A stretch of 64,000 bases of DNA from Pythium myriotylum (Eukaryota > Oomycota > Peronosporomycetes > Pythiales > Pythiaceae), in NCBI GenBank assembly GCA_023091665.1, contig JALJCQ010000015.1, forward strand, positions 3,038,001 to 3,102,000, given 5' to 3'. A program made the translations under genes and the position numbers. This document shows, in pieces, positions 19,311-29,260 of the stretch. A model generated the notes under the pieces. It saw only the letters and a program-made list of their open reading frames with translations, was not told the DNA's origin and ran no database searches. Each line of letters begins with the position of its first letter. The first letter of the stretch is position 1.

Positions 19311-22074
19311 ATGGACCAGGCGGCCATCGCGCTCGCGACGGCCATCGTGCCGGGCGTGGGCCCCGTGCTCAAGGCACTCGACTTTGCGCGCCAGCTCTAC
19401 GCCAACATGAAGGAGAGCCAGGCGCTCTGCGACTCGGTGCAGACGCGGCTCGACGCCGCGTGGGCCAAGCTCCAGGCCATGGAGAAGGCCGGCACGCTGC
19501 CGCCCAAGTTCCGCGTCGCCGACTTCACCGACATCGTCGCCAAGTTCCACGCGCTCGTGGCCAAGCAGGCGCAGAAGAGCCTCGTGCTGCGCATCGGCAC
19601 GTCCGCGAGCTTCGCGGCGCAGCTGCGCGTCTGCCACGAAGAGCTCGACCAGCTCCAGGAGCTCTTGCGCGACCAGGCCACCGAGGACTTGCTCACGTGG
19701 CGCCGCCAGTGGGAGCAAGACGTGCAGCAAATGATGGACCACGTCACGCAGCTCGCCGCCACGGGCGTCGCCTCGCGGCTGCAAACCGCGGCCGAGTCGG
19801 CCGAGACCATCGCCGCGCTCGTCCACGAAAAAGACAAGCTCGTGGACCAGGAACAGATTGTCGAAGCGCTCCAGGCCATTTGCTACCAGCTCGCGAGGCA
19901 GAGCAAGCAGCCGCTGCCCAGCAGCATGCCGCCCTGGTTCTTCACGTTCGACGACGTCGACGTCGAGCCCGAGCCCGTCCACGCGCCCGAGCCCGGCGCG
20001 ACGGCCATGGGCACGATCCACCGCGCCAAGTGGGGCGCCCACACGAACGTGATAGTCAAGACGATCGAGCTGCCGCCGGCCCACAAGCCCTCGCCCACAG
20101 GTGCCTGGAAAGAGGCCGACGTCTGGTGGAAGCTCAACCACCCGAACGTCGTGCGCATGTTTGGCGCGTGCCACGTGACCCAGCCGGCGTTCATTGTCTG
20201 TGAAGAGGCCAGGCACGGCAACATCCGAAAGTACCTGGCCGCCGACGCTCGCCGAAAACGCCGCTTTTGGCGGCTACAGCTTGATGTCGCGGTCGGACTG
20301 GAGCACCTGCGAGCGAGCCACGTCGTCCATGGGAACCTCAAGTGCAACAACATCCTCGTCGGCGACGACGGTCGCGCCAAGATCACGGATTTTGGGTTCT
20401 CATTCATTCGCAACGTGGACAGTGCAGTCAAGAACGACACGCTTCTCACAGATGACGGCGAGTCTGGCGCTGCCGTGGCGCCGTTTATTCCGAGCTGGCC
20501 TGCGCCTGAACTTCGAGCGGCGGCCGAGCGGGGAGATCGACTGCTGCCATCGTACGAATCAGACGTGTACGCATTTGCTGTTTGTATGCTTCAGTTGCTG
20601 TCGAACGACGGGCTATCGGACGACCGATTTCTCGCGCGAATGGCACAAAAGCCAAAGCGACCAGCAGGGATCTCGGATGACGCGTGGGATCTTATCAAGC
20701 GCATGTTTTGTCAAGATCCAGCAATGCGACCGAATATCCATCAGGTGCGGAAGCGCCTCCAGCGGCTTGCAGAGGAAGAAGCAGTTCGACATGGGGCGAA
20801 GCACGACTTTGAGAGTTCATTGGAGAGCCACTCATCGTCCATTGATATCGACTCCGAGCGAGCTGGGTACGAGGAACGACGCAGTGGCAAGGCGGGAATC
20901 AGTAGTGGTCGACAGGATGCCCACCCGGAGCTGAAAGCGCAGCTTCAAAAAGAGCTTGAGGCTTTACGACAGAAGATTCGTGACGAAGAGCGGTTGCTTG
21001 AAAAAGCAATGGAGAAACGGCAGCGAGCCGAGGCTGCTCCACGTGGTGACAGTGCGCAGCAGCCAGGAGAGAATCCAAAGTCACCGACACTGTCACCGTC
21101 TCTGTCTACAAAGCAACTCTTGCGCATCTTGCGGTGGGGTACACCCGAAGAACAGTCTCAAGTCCTTGTCGCGATCGATTCGAATCCGAAGGAACACAGT
21201 GCCTTTGAGATCGTCAGAAATAATGGCCTTGACATTATCGTGGCCAGCATGAAGCACGGTCACAGCTCTGAATTTCGCCAGACCGCTATCGACATTCTGC
21301 AAAGTATCACAATTGCAGGCTCATGGCTCTACCTCGATGCGGTTCTTGAGCACGGCGTAACGCAGATTTTGATGAGTATACTCCACTATCGCCGCGTGCC
21401 AGCAGAACAACGACGAGCAGGCCAATTTCTTGTGTTGCTGTCGACACAGAGTGCACGAGCGCGATCGTTCTTTGTTCAGAACTCGGGCCTTGAGCTGTTG
21501 ATCAAGCTGTTGTGGCAAGAGCAAATCCCGATGTTCGACAAGCGGTTCAAAGAACGCACTACTTCTGCAATTGTCGACGATATGCGGCATTTCCTTTCCA
21601 CGCACGCAGAGTCGCGAGCAAAAGAAGGTGATCGTGCGATGGCACAACGGACGAACCATGATTTGGCTCTGCAAAAGTATTCGGAAGCAATTGTCCTCGA
21701 TCCACGCAACGGACGATACTACGCCAAGCGGAGGTGAGTCCTTGTCTTGTTTCATGATTTTTTTGGAGTGAGATGTTTGACGGGGATATTCTAGCGCGGT
21801 CTATTCTGTTTTTAAAAAGCACGATCATGCTGCTAGGGATGCAAAACAATGCATCCGATTACTGCCACAGTATGGAGAAGGTTACTTCCGACACGCGATT
21901 GCTTTGTTTGCATTGAAGCAGCCCGAACAGGCCGACCGTGCAATACGTCATGGGCGCACGCATGACCCGCAGTATTTCAACGAAGAACGAATGTACGAGC
22001 TCGCGATCCACGCGCCGCGGGGCCGAGAGAGGGACAACACATCAATATGGGCGCTTGGATCAGTCGAGTTCTAA
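19311..22074 (+). CDS. Helical-bundle / TKL pseudokinase / ARM / TPR fusion protein
   Basis: 900-aa protein; exons 19311-21733 and 21795-22074, with a split codon at the junction. Domains in order: an alpha-helical N-terminal region (1-200) resembling the four-helix adaptor/HeLo-type bundles found before plant and MLKL-like kinases; a kinase fold at about 225-490; a charged coiled coil (roughly 535-590); armadillo-like repeats (roughly 610-760); and two or three TPR-like repeats at the C-terminus, part of which lies in exon 2. The kinase has VIVK (Lys250) and DFG (360-362), but the catalytic loop is HGNLKCNN (340-347), with Asp replaced by Asn342. A pseudokinase scaffold, possibly in chaperone or immune-like signalling, fits, but the function is inferred. 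Confidence 0.83.
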
Positions 22075-22487
22075 GTTATGAGGAAGTGGAGTTGAGTGAG
22101 AAATGAAGGGGAGGCATATAGTAATTTTGAGAGCAGGAGCATTTGGGGATTCTCTGGACTGTACTTAGACATGTATCATCCTCCTAGTTGACACCTTTCT
22201 GCTTCGAAGGGCGATTTGTGCGGGATATTCGGCTAGACGTCCGCGTCCACCGACTCGTTCTCTTATGTGGGTCGTAGGTAGACATTTCGACCTTGTAGGT
22301 CGGCATACCCACAACCTTCTTCGTCGTTTCATTCTTGAAAAACAATAGTTGGCTACTCCTGCACTTTGACTGTAATCACCACCTAGTTAAAAGTCAACTC
22401 GACTCCGGATTTCTCACACCACCTAGTTAAAAGTCAACTCGACTCCGAATTTCTCACACTGTACTGTACTATTGCATTAGTTCCGTA
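22075..22487. other. Intergenic region with a 40-bp tandem repeat
   Basis: No gene seen. Contains two near-identical 40-bp units at 22381-22420 and 22421-22460, differing at one visible base. They sit immediately before the first copy of a 289-bp element that recurs twice more in the amplified protease locus. Confidence 0.7.
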
Positions 22488-22776
22488 TCCGTTGTGGACT
22501 CGCCGGCTCGCACTGAGCATCACCAGCTGAACGCCACGAAGGTTCGGCAACAGTTAGTGCAGCGTTCATCTGGTCATGCAGCTCAACTTTCTTCTCGATG
22601 CACTGTTCCCCATACATAATCTGCGTGATCAGCAGTCCGGGATGTGGGCGCCGCAACTGCGAGGTTACACCTCGTTGGATCACACAGGACGGCAGAGGAT
22701 GGAGGCTTCTCGGCTTTGATCCTGGTTGGAATAAATGCCGCGCAAAAGAGATTGCACGTCTGGGCACGCTTTGGAA
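22488..22776. repeat. 289-bp repeat A, copy 1
   Basis: Recurs at 25297-25585 (offset 2,809) and 28828-29116 with a few substitutions. Copies 2 and 3 are closer to each other than to copy 1, as expected if they were moved together in the 3.5 kb duplication. No coding function is recognised; open frames across it are short. Confidence 0.8.
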
Positions 22777-22951
22777 TTGAGAGGATCATGGCATCAATAT
22801 TGCGGAATCACGCTAACACTGTATGTCGTCAAACTCAGTAGGGACAGTGATATATTTGATTTTATACGGATTCACAAGCCAGGATCCAGCAGCCTCAACG
22901 CTTCATCGAGTACTGGCCCTGGATAATAGTAGTCACAACCTCGGTCGCAAC

Positions 22952-24091
22952 TTAGACGGCAGTCGCGAGACCAACGCGCGGACCCGTGGCCGACGTGCCG
23001 TAGTCGAACACGACGTAGTACTTGCGCATGAACACATCACCCAAGATCCAGAAGCTCTCGCCCGAGTTCTGGAAGCCGAGGTAGCACGAGCCGTCACCGC
23101 CGTCGAGCGTGTAGTCCGACTTCTGGATCGAGTACGACTTGCCGCCAAGCGTGAACGAGATGGCCGGACCCGTGCCCGAGCAGCTGATCTTGTACAGACC
23201 GTACGAGCTGACGTAGGTGCCGCCGACGGCACGGCCGATCGCCGAGAACTGCGACTGAGGAGCCGCAATGAGCGAGGTGCCCGAGTCCACGATGGCCGGG
23301 ACGGTCGTCGACACGACGCTCGACGTGCCGACCTTGACGCCGCCAAGGGCGACCTGCCAGTAACCGCGTTCGGTGACAGGGATGTAGCTCACGGCACCCG
23401 TGAAGCGAGCCGTGTTCACACCGCCAAACGTGATCTCACCGACGTCGCCCGAGCCGAGGTAAAACGAGAACTGCGGCTTGTCCAGCGTGCCAGCGTTGAC
23501 GAGCTTCTCAAGCGGGCCGGGGATGCCGTTCTCCGCGATCGTGTCGAAGCCCAGACCGAAGATACCATCGAACTTGCCATCCGAGTAGGTGGTGCCGAGG
23601 CCGCTGGCATCCGTCACCTCCGCAAACTTCTGGTTAGCGACCGTGATACCACCGAAGCTAATCGTGTCCTGCGAGATGAAGCCCGAGACAGGACCACTGC
23701 CGTACTGGATCGCAAACGCCGAACCGTCCTTGACGTACGTGGACGACTGCGAGCTCTTGTAGTAGGCGTGCGAGCCGATCGCCTTGTTCGGGACCCAGAT
23801 GTTGCTCGAACCCGTGTCGAAGACAACCTGGAAGTTCTGCGCCGGCGTACCGATCGACAGCGTGCCGTAGAACTCGGCATCCTGGTAGTCCTGGATCACG
23901 ACCTTGCCGCTAATGAGCGGGTTGAGGCCCGACGCGGTGCTGTTGGCGCGCTGGGCAGCAACCGCCTTGATGCCGTCGATGTAGCTCTTCTTGGCGATCT
24001 TCTGCACCGGCACACTGACGGTGCCGGCCTCAGACGACTGGACGAAGAGCGCGGTGGCGATGACGGCGAGGTAGGCGAGCGGACGGAACAT
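22952..24091 (-). CDS. Secreted pepsin-like aspartic protease, copy 1
   Basis: 379-aa A1-family aspartic protease, single exon, using the ATG at 24091. In-frame sequence continues upstream, but only this start places a signal peptide (residues 1-22, cleavage after SSEA) at the N-terminus. A short propeptide is followed by the first catalytic motif DTGSS (Asp92), flap Tyr130 in IQYGSG, the second motif DSGTS (Asp269), one likely disulfide (Cys304-Cys336) and the hydrophobic C-terminal WILGDVF..YYVVFDY block. All catalytic residues are intact. Such proteases digest protein outside the cell or in vacuoles; in plant-associated oomycetes a nutritional or virulence role is possible but unproven. 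Two further copies encoding the same protein lie within 8 kb. Confidence 0.93.
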   Translation of the reverse strand: MFRPLAYLAVIATALFVQSSEAGTVSVPVQKIAKKSYIDGIKAVAAQRANSTASGLNPLISGKVVIQDYQDAEFYGTLSIGTPAQNFQVVFDTGSSNIWVPNKAIGSHAYYKSSQSSTYVKDGSAFAIQYGSGPVSGFISQDTISFGGITVANQKFAEVTDASGLGTTYSDGKFDGIFGLGFDTIAENGIPGPLEKLVNAGTLDKPQFSFYLGSGDVGEITFGGVNTARFTGAVSYIPVTERGYWQVALGGVKVGTSSVVSTTVPAIVDSGTSLIAAPQSQFSAIGRAVGGTYVSSYGLYKISCSGTGPAISFTLGGKSYSIQKSDYTLDGGDGSCYLGFQNSGESFWILGDVFMRKYYVVFDYGTSATGPRVGLATAV

Positions 24092-25296
24092 CTTGAGCGT
24101 AGAGCTGGGAGATTTGCTTGGACGGGGAGTCTGGAACTCGACTGGAGTCGCTCGGTGGAGGCAAATTGCAAAGTGAGCTGCTTGACAAGCGTGCGTTGTG
24201 CCGGTTTCTCGATCTGCCTTCTCCATGAGCCAGGGTCCGAACGGTCCTGGCTCAAGAGGTCGCGAATGCACGGGACAGGCCGCCTGGATAGTGCTGGATA
24301 GTGCGGAGACCGGTCGACCCCACTCGAGGCTTCTTCTGCGCGGTTTTCCCCAAATAACGGGAACACTACAGTACTGTATCGAGTGGGTTGTCCGGTGGGT
24401 CCATTGCCCACCGTGCAGCGCCTGTAGCTTGCACGTCCAAGAACCTGATAACGTCCCGTCTATCCACTCGGTCAACGCAGTGAGCCGGGTCACAAAACTC
24501 CCCTGTTCATACTGTACACTGCACGCCACACTGCAGTATACGTACAGTGCTGCATGTAGCGTACTCCTGCTGCGGCCAATACAGTACCTGTTGCGGCCAC
24601 CGTACACCGCACAGTTCCTTACAGTGCGTTCGAGGATAATTCTCAGATGCTTGAAGTGATGACAGTCCAGGTGCTTCAAGTAATCCGAGTGGTGAGTAGT
24701 CATGTCACCGAGAGAACCACGCAAGCTTGCGCGATGCAAGCCAGCCGAGAGTTGACACTATCGAGTAGACTGTCGAGTAGACAGTGGCCACCAACCGACT
24801 AAGGCCAAAAGGGCTGCCGCGCCAAGGCCCGGTGATCTACACCACCAAGATTGGCAAGTCGTCGCACTTTGGTGCCCGATGACACCGGTAGTTCGCTTGA
24901 GTGACGAAGGTGTGAGGAGCGCTCATTCGCTTGATTGCAGTGATCCTGTACGAAATCCCCCCCCCCCCCCTCTCAGGATCATAGGGACGAGCGATCTTTG
25001 AAGAACTGTCGGCCGCACCGTCACAAATCTGCTGACCGGGCCAATCACGCTGTGCAAAGTTGTCGCGTCTAGTTCGGACCAAGACGATCAGCCCGAAAGC
25101 GTACAAAAAATCGTCTTGGCTATGCACGACACGTCAAGGCTCGATCTGAGTACAGGACTGTCCATGTCAACGTGGACGACATCTGACACAGGCATCAACT
25201 AGATGCCTGTGTCTGGTGTCATCAACTTGATGCCTGTGTCTGGTGTCATCAACCACCTCGTTTTAACGAGGTGGTTGTACAGTACGGTGTGAGAAA
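24092..25296. other. Upstream region of protease copy 1
   Basis: About 1.2 kb without a convincing gene. From 24355 to 24620 it is rich in short GTACAGT/ACTGTAC-type words, several palindromic. Further out are a 14-C run (24957-24970) and the palindromes listed separately. The same region precedes copy 2 but is absent upstream of copy 3, which keeps only about 203 bp. Confidence 0.55.
25185..25277. repeat. Palindrome cluster with 27-bp tandem repeat
   Basis: A palindrome (25185-25213, arms GACACAGGCATC and its complement) runs into two copies of a 27-bp unit. A perfect hairpin at 25250-25277 (arms CAACCACCTCGTT / AACGAGGTGGTTG) follows. An identical cluster lies 3,531 bp away at 28716-28808. 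Confidence 0.8.
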
Positions 25297-25585
25297 TCCG
25301 TTGTGGACTCGCCGGCTCGCACTGAGCATCACCAGCTGAACGCCACGAAGGTTCGGCAACAGTTAGTGCAGCGTTCATCTGGTCATGCAGCTCAACTTTC
25401 TTCTCGATGCACTGTTCCCCATACATAATCTGCGTGATCAGCAGTCCGGGATGTGGGCACCGCAACTGTGAGGTTACACCTCGTTGGATCACACAGGACG
25501 GCAGAGGATGAAGGCTTCTCGGCTTTGATCCTGATTGGAAGGAATGCCGCGCAAAGGAGATTGCACGTCTGGGCACGTTTTGGAA
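25297..25585. repeat. 289-bp repeat A, copy 2
   Basis: Second occurrence of the block at 22488-22776, inside direct repeat unit 1. It is embedded directly after the palindrome cluster. Confidence 0.8.
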
Positions 25586-25770
25586 GTGCACAGAGATGCG
25601 AAAGTTGCTTGATGAACTGATCGATACGAGTACCGTTGTCTCCCCCAACTACTTGAGACTGTCGTTTGTCAACCGTCATCTGACACAGGCATGGAATGCC
25701 GCGACCCGCTATCCCAGAATCTTGATTTAAAGATGGTGAGTGACCGCTTTCGTTGATGGGGTGGTAATGT

Positions 25771-26000
25771 AATGGAGAAAGCTAGACCACGCCGCCAACA
25801 ACACCATCGCACACAAACTCTAGATAGTGTTCATCTGGACTTGCTGGTGGACACGTCTGGAAAAGGAAGAAGCGCCTGATCGAAACATGCTGCATAGGTT
25901 GCTTTGCTGTCGTTTCACGAGCGATTTTGAGTTGGATCATTCCGAGTTTGCTTGGAAGTGTAGCCAGATGTAGGTTTACGAGTGTGTGTGCGAAAAGGAA
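25771..26000. repeat. Repeat B (intact copy)
   Basis: A block of roughly 200-230 bp that reappears in inverted orientation, split in two, at about 31030-31128 and 32099-32215. The surrounding minus-strand open frame (25782-26270, 162 codons) has no recognisable domain and I do not call it a gene. Confidence 0.65.
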
Positions 26001-26482
26001 AAGTGGAAACCTCTCGAATTCATAGCCGTATGTGTGGTGTTCGCATCCAATTGTTTGAAGGATATGTGTGTTCGATGCGGTCGCGAGTTGGGCAATTCGA
26101 GCTTGACGAGTGAGTGGCCAATCACGATGAGATCCAGCTGTTGCTTTCAATAGCGACGAAGAAGTCCAGGGTGCGAGTGCGGATTTTGTACTCGCGCCCT
26201 GGGCTACCGGTACTTCGTTTTTTGAAATTATTCGACTTTGGCTTCGAAGACAAGGTCGATTGGATCGCACTACTAATGGTTTGAATTATCTGTGACATAA
26301 CGATCTAGGCTCAAGACGCAAGAGGATGATGACATCAATATTGCTGAAACTGTATGTTGTCGAACTCAGAAGGGACAGTGATATATTTGATTTTATACGG
26401 ATTCACAAGCCAGGATCCAGCAGCCTCAACGCTTCATCGAGTACTGGCCCTGGATAATAGTAGTCACAACCTCGGTCGCAAC

Positions 26483-27622
26483 TTAGACGGCAGTCGCGAG
26501 ACCAACGCGCGGACCCGTGGCCGACGTGCCGTAGTCGAACACGACGTAGTACTTGCGCATGAACACATCACCCAAGATCCAGAAGCTCTCGCCCGAGTTC
26601 TGGAAGCCGAGGTAGCACGAGCCGTCACCGCCGTCGAGCGTGTAGTCCGACTTCTGGATCGAGTACGACTTGCCGCCAAGCGTGAACGAGATGGCCGGAC
26701 CCGTGCCCGAGCAGCTGATCTTGTACAGACCGTACGAGCTGACGTAGGTGCCGCCGACGGCACGGCCGATCGCCGAGAACTGCGACTGAGGAGCCGCAAT
26801 GAGCGAGGTGCCCGAGTCCACGATGGCCGGGACGGTCGTCGACACGACGCTCGACGTGCCGACCTTGACGCCGCCAAGGGCGACCTGCCAGTAACCGCGT
26901 TCGGTGACAGGGATGTAGCTCACGGCACCCGTGAAGCGAGCCGTGTTCACACCGCCAAACGTGATCTCACCGACGTCGCCCGAGCCGAGGTAAAACGAGA
27001 ACTGCGGCTTGTCCAGCGTGCCAGCGTTGACGAGCTTCTCAAGCGGGCCGGGGATGCCGTTCTCCGCGATCGTGTCGAAGCCCAGACCGAAGATACCATC
27101 GAACTTGCCATCCGAGTAGGTGGTGCCGAGGCCGCTGGCATCCGTCACCTCCGCAAACTTCTGGTTAGCGACCGTGATACCACCGAAGCTAATCGTGTCC
27201 TGCGAGATGAAGCCCGAGACAGGACCACTGCCGTACTGGATCGCAAACGCCGAACCGTCCTTGACGTACGTGGACGACTGCGAGCTCTTGTAGTAGGCGT
27301 GCGAGCCGATCGCCTTGTTCGGGACCCAGATGTTGCTCGAACCCGTGTCGAAGACAACCTGGAAGTTCTGCGCCGGCGTACCGATCGACAGCGTGCCGTA
27401 GAACTCGGCATCCTGGTAGTCCTGGATCACGACCTTGCCGCTAATGAGCGGGTTGAGGCCCGACGCGGTGCTGTTGGCGCGCTGGGCAGCAACCGCCTTG
27501 ATGCCGTCGATGTAGCTCTTCTTGGCGATCTTCTGCACCGGCACACTGACGGTGCCGGCCTCAGACGACTGGACGAAGAGCGCGGTGGCGATGACGGCGA
27601 GGTAGGCGAGCGGACGGAACAT
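26483..27622 (-). CDS. Secreted pepsin-like aspartic protease, copy 2
   Basis: 379-aa protease with the same predicted sequence as copy 1: signal peptide 1-22, DTGSS (Asp92), flap Tyr130, DSGTS (Asp269), Cys304/Cys336. The start at 27622 was chosen as for copy 1. The extended upstream frame is also identical, which shows that the duplication includes the promoter region. The two copies should therefore be expressed alike unless the more distal sequence matters. Confidence 0.93.
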   Translation of the reverse strand: MFRPLAYLAVIATALFVQSSEAGTVSVPVQKIAKKSYIDGIKAVAAQRANSTASGLNPLISGKVVIQDYQDAEFYGTLSIGTPAQNFQVVFDTGSSNIWVPNKAIGSHAYYKSSQSSTYVKDGSAFAIQYGSGPVSGFISQDTISFGGITVANQKFAEVTDASGLGTTYSDGKFDGIFGLGFDTIAENGIPGPLEKLVNAGTLDKPQFSFYLGSGDVGEITFGGVNTARFTGAVSYIPVTERGYWQVALGGVKVGTSSVVSTTVPAIVDSGTSLIAAPQSQFSAIGRAVGGTYVSSYGLYKISCSGTGPAISFTLGGKSYSIQKSDYTLDGGDGSCYLGFQNSGESFWILGDVFMRKYYVVFDYGTSATGPRVGLATAV

Positions 27623-28827
27623 CTTGAGCGTAGAGCTGGGAGATTTGCTTGGACGGGGAGTCTGGAACTCGACTGGAGTCGCTCGGTGGAGGCAAATTGC
27701 AAAGTGAGCTGCTTGACAAGCGTGCGTTGTGCCGGTTTCTCGATCTGCCTTCTCCATGAGCCAGGGTCCGAACGGTCCTGGCTCAAGAGGTCGCGAATGC
27801 ACGGGACAGGCCGCCTGGATAGTGCTGGATAGTGCGGAGACCGGTCGACCCCACTCGAGGCTTCTTCTGCGCGGTTTTCCCCAAATAACGGGAACACTAC
27901 AGTACTGTATCGAGTGGGTTGTCCGGTGGGTCCATTGCCCACCGTGCAGCGCCTGTAGCTTGCACGTCCAAGAACCTGATAACGTCCCGTCTATCCACTC
28001 GGTCAACGCAGTGAGCCGGGTCACAAAACTCCCCTGTTCATACTGTACACTGCACGCCACACTGCAGTATACGTACAGTGCTGCATGTAGCGTACTCCTG
28101 CTGCGGCCAATACAGTACCTGTTGCGGCCACCGTACACCGCACAGTTCCTTACAGTGCGTTCGAGGATAATTCTCAGATGCTTGAAGTGATGACAGTCCA
28201 GGTGCTTCAAGTAATCCGAGTGGTGAGTAGTCATGTCACCGAGAGAACCACGCAAGCTTGCGCGATGCAAGCCAGCCGAGAGTTGACACTATCGAGTAGA
28301 CTGTCGAGTAGACAGTGGCCACCAACCGACTAAGGCCAAAAGGGCTGCCGCGCCAAGGCCCGGTGATCTACACCACCAAGATTGGCAAGTCGTCGCACTT
28401 TGGTGCCCGATGACACCGGTAGTTCGCTTGAGTGACGAAGGTGTGAGGAGCGCTCATTCGCTTGATTGCAGTGATCCTGTACGAAATCCCCCCCCCCCCC
28501 CTCTCAGGATCATAGGGACGAGCGATCTTTGAAGAACTGTCGGCCGCACCGTCACAAATCTGCTGACCGGGCCAATCACGCTGTGCAAAGTTGTCGCGTC
28601 TAGTTCGGACCAAGACGATCAGCCCGAAAGCGTACAAAAAATCGTCTTGGCTATGCACGACACGTCAAGGCTCGATCTGAGTACAGGACTGTCCATGTCA
28701 ACGTGGACGACATCTGACACAGGCATCAACTAGATGCCTGTGTCTGGTGTCATCAACTTGATGCCTGTGTCTGGTGTCATCAACCACCTCGTTTTAACGA
28801 GGTGGTTGTACAGTACGGTGTGAGAAA
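27623..28827. other. Upstream region of protease copy 2
   Basis: Duplicate of 24092-25296, including the GTACAGT/ACTGTAC-rich stretch, the 14-C run and the palindrome cluster at 28716-28808. No gene is seen. Confidence 0.55.
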
Positions 28828-29116
28828 TCCGTTGTGGACTCGCCGGCTCGCACTGAGCATCACCAGCTGAACGCCACGAAGGTTCGGCAACAGTTAGTGC
28901 AGCGTTCATCTGGTCATGCAGCTCAACTTTCTTCTCGATGCACTGTTCCCCATACATAATCTGCGTGATCAGCAGTCCGGGATGTGGGCACCGCAACTGT
29001 GAGGTTACACCTCGTTGGATCACACAGGACGGCAGAGGATGAAGGCTTCTCGGCTTTGATCCTGATTGGAAGGAATGCCGCGCAAAGGAGATTGCACGTC
29101 TGGGCACGTTTTGGAA
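28828..29116. repeat. 289-bp repeat A, copy 3
   Basis: Third occurrence of repeat A, part of direct repeat unit 2 and essentially identical to copy 2. It lies just upstream of the inverted protease copy, so it may now contribute to that gene's upstream sequence. Confidence 0.8.
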
Positions 29117-29260
29117 GTGCACAGAGATGCGAAAGTTGCTTGATGAACTGATCGATACGAGTACCGTTGTCTCCCCCAACTACTTGAGACTGTCGTTTGT
29201 CAACCGTCATCTAACACAGGCATGGAATGCCGCGACCCACTATACCAGAATCTTGTTTGG

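Larger units (their letters stand above)
22785..25724. repeat. Direct repeat unit 1 (protease locus)
   Basis: About 2.9 kb that recurs at about 26316-29255 with a constant offset of 3,531 bp. It carries the aspartic protease gene, its upstream region, a 14-base C homopolymer (24957-24970), a palindrome cluster (25185-25277) and repeat A copy 2. Sequence is essentially identical between units except at the left ~60 bases and scattered sites at the right end. Confidence 0.85.
26316..29255. repeat. Direct repeat unit 2 (protease locus)
   Basis: Second copy of the 2.9 kb unit at 22785-25724, in the same orientation. Its right end runs directly into the inverted third protease copy, with a breakpoint near 29256-29261. 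It includes the second 14-C run (28488-28501) and the second palindrome cluster (28716-28808). Confidence 0.85.

Noticed and set aside
19188..20216. 342-codon minus-strand ORF opposite the pseudokinase-ARM-TPR gene
   Set aside because: Low-complexity antisense frame in GC-rich coding DNA; the plus strand carries clear kinase motifs.
22823..24301. Plus-strand ORF of 492 codons opposite the aspartic protease (also 26354-27832, and 29200-30732 on the minus strand for copy 3)
   Set aside because: Arg/Asp/Val/Leu-rich composition, exactly antisense to a clear protease gene in all copies; a GC-rich shadow frame.
24957..24970. 14-C homopolymer (also 28488-28501) as a functional element
   Set aside because: Probably a simple slippage tract copied with the repeat unit; the lengths are the same in both units, consistent with recent duplication only.
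25782..26270. 162-codon minus-strand ORF in repeat B
   Set aside because: No recognisable domain, and the block recurs as a broken repeat; better treated as non-coding repeat.
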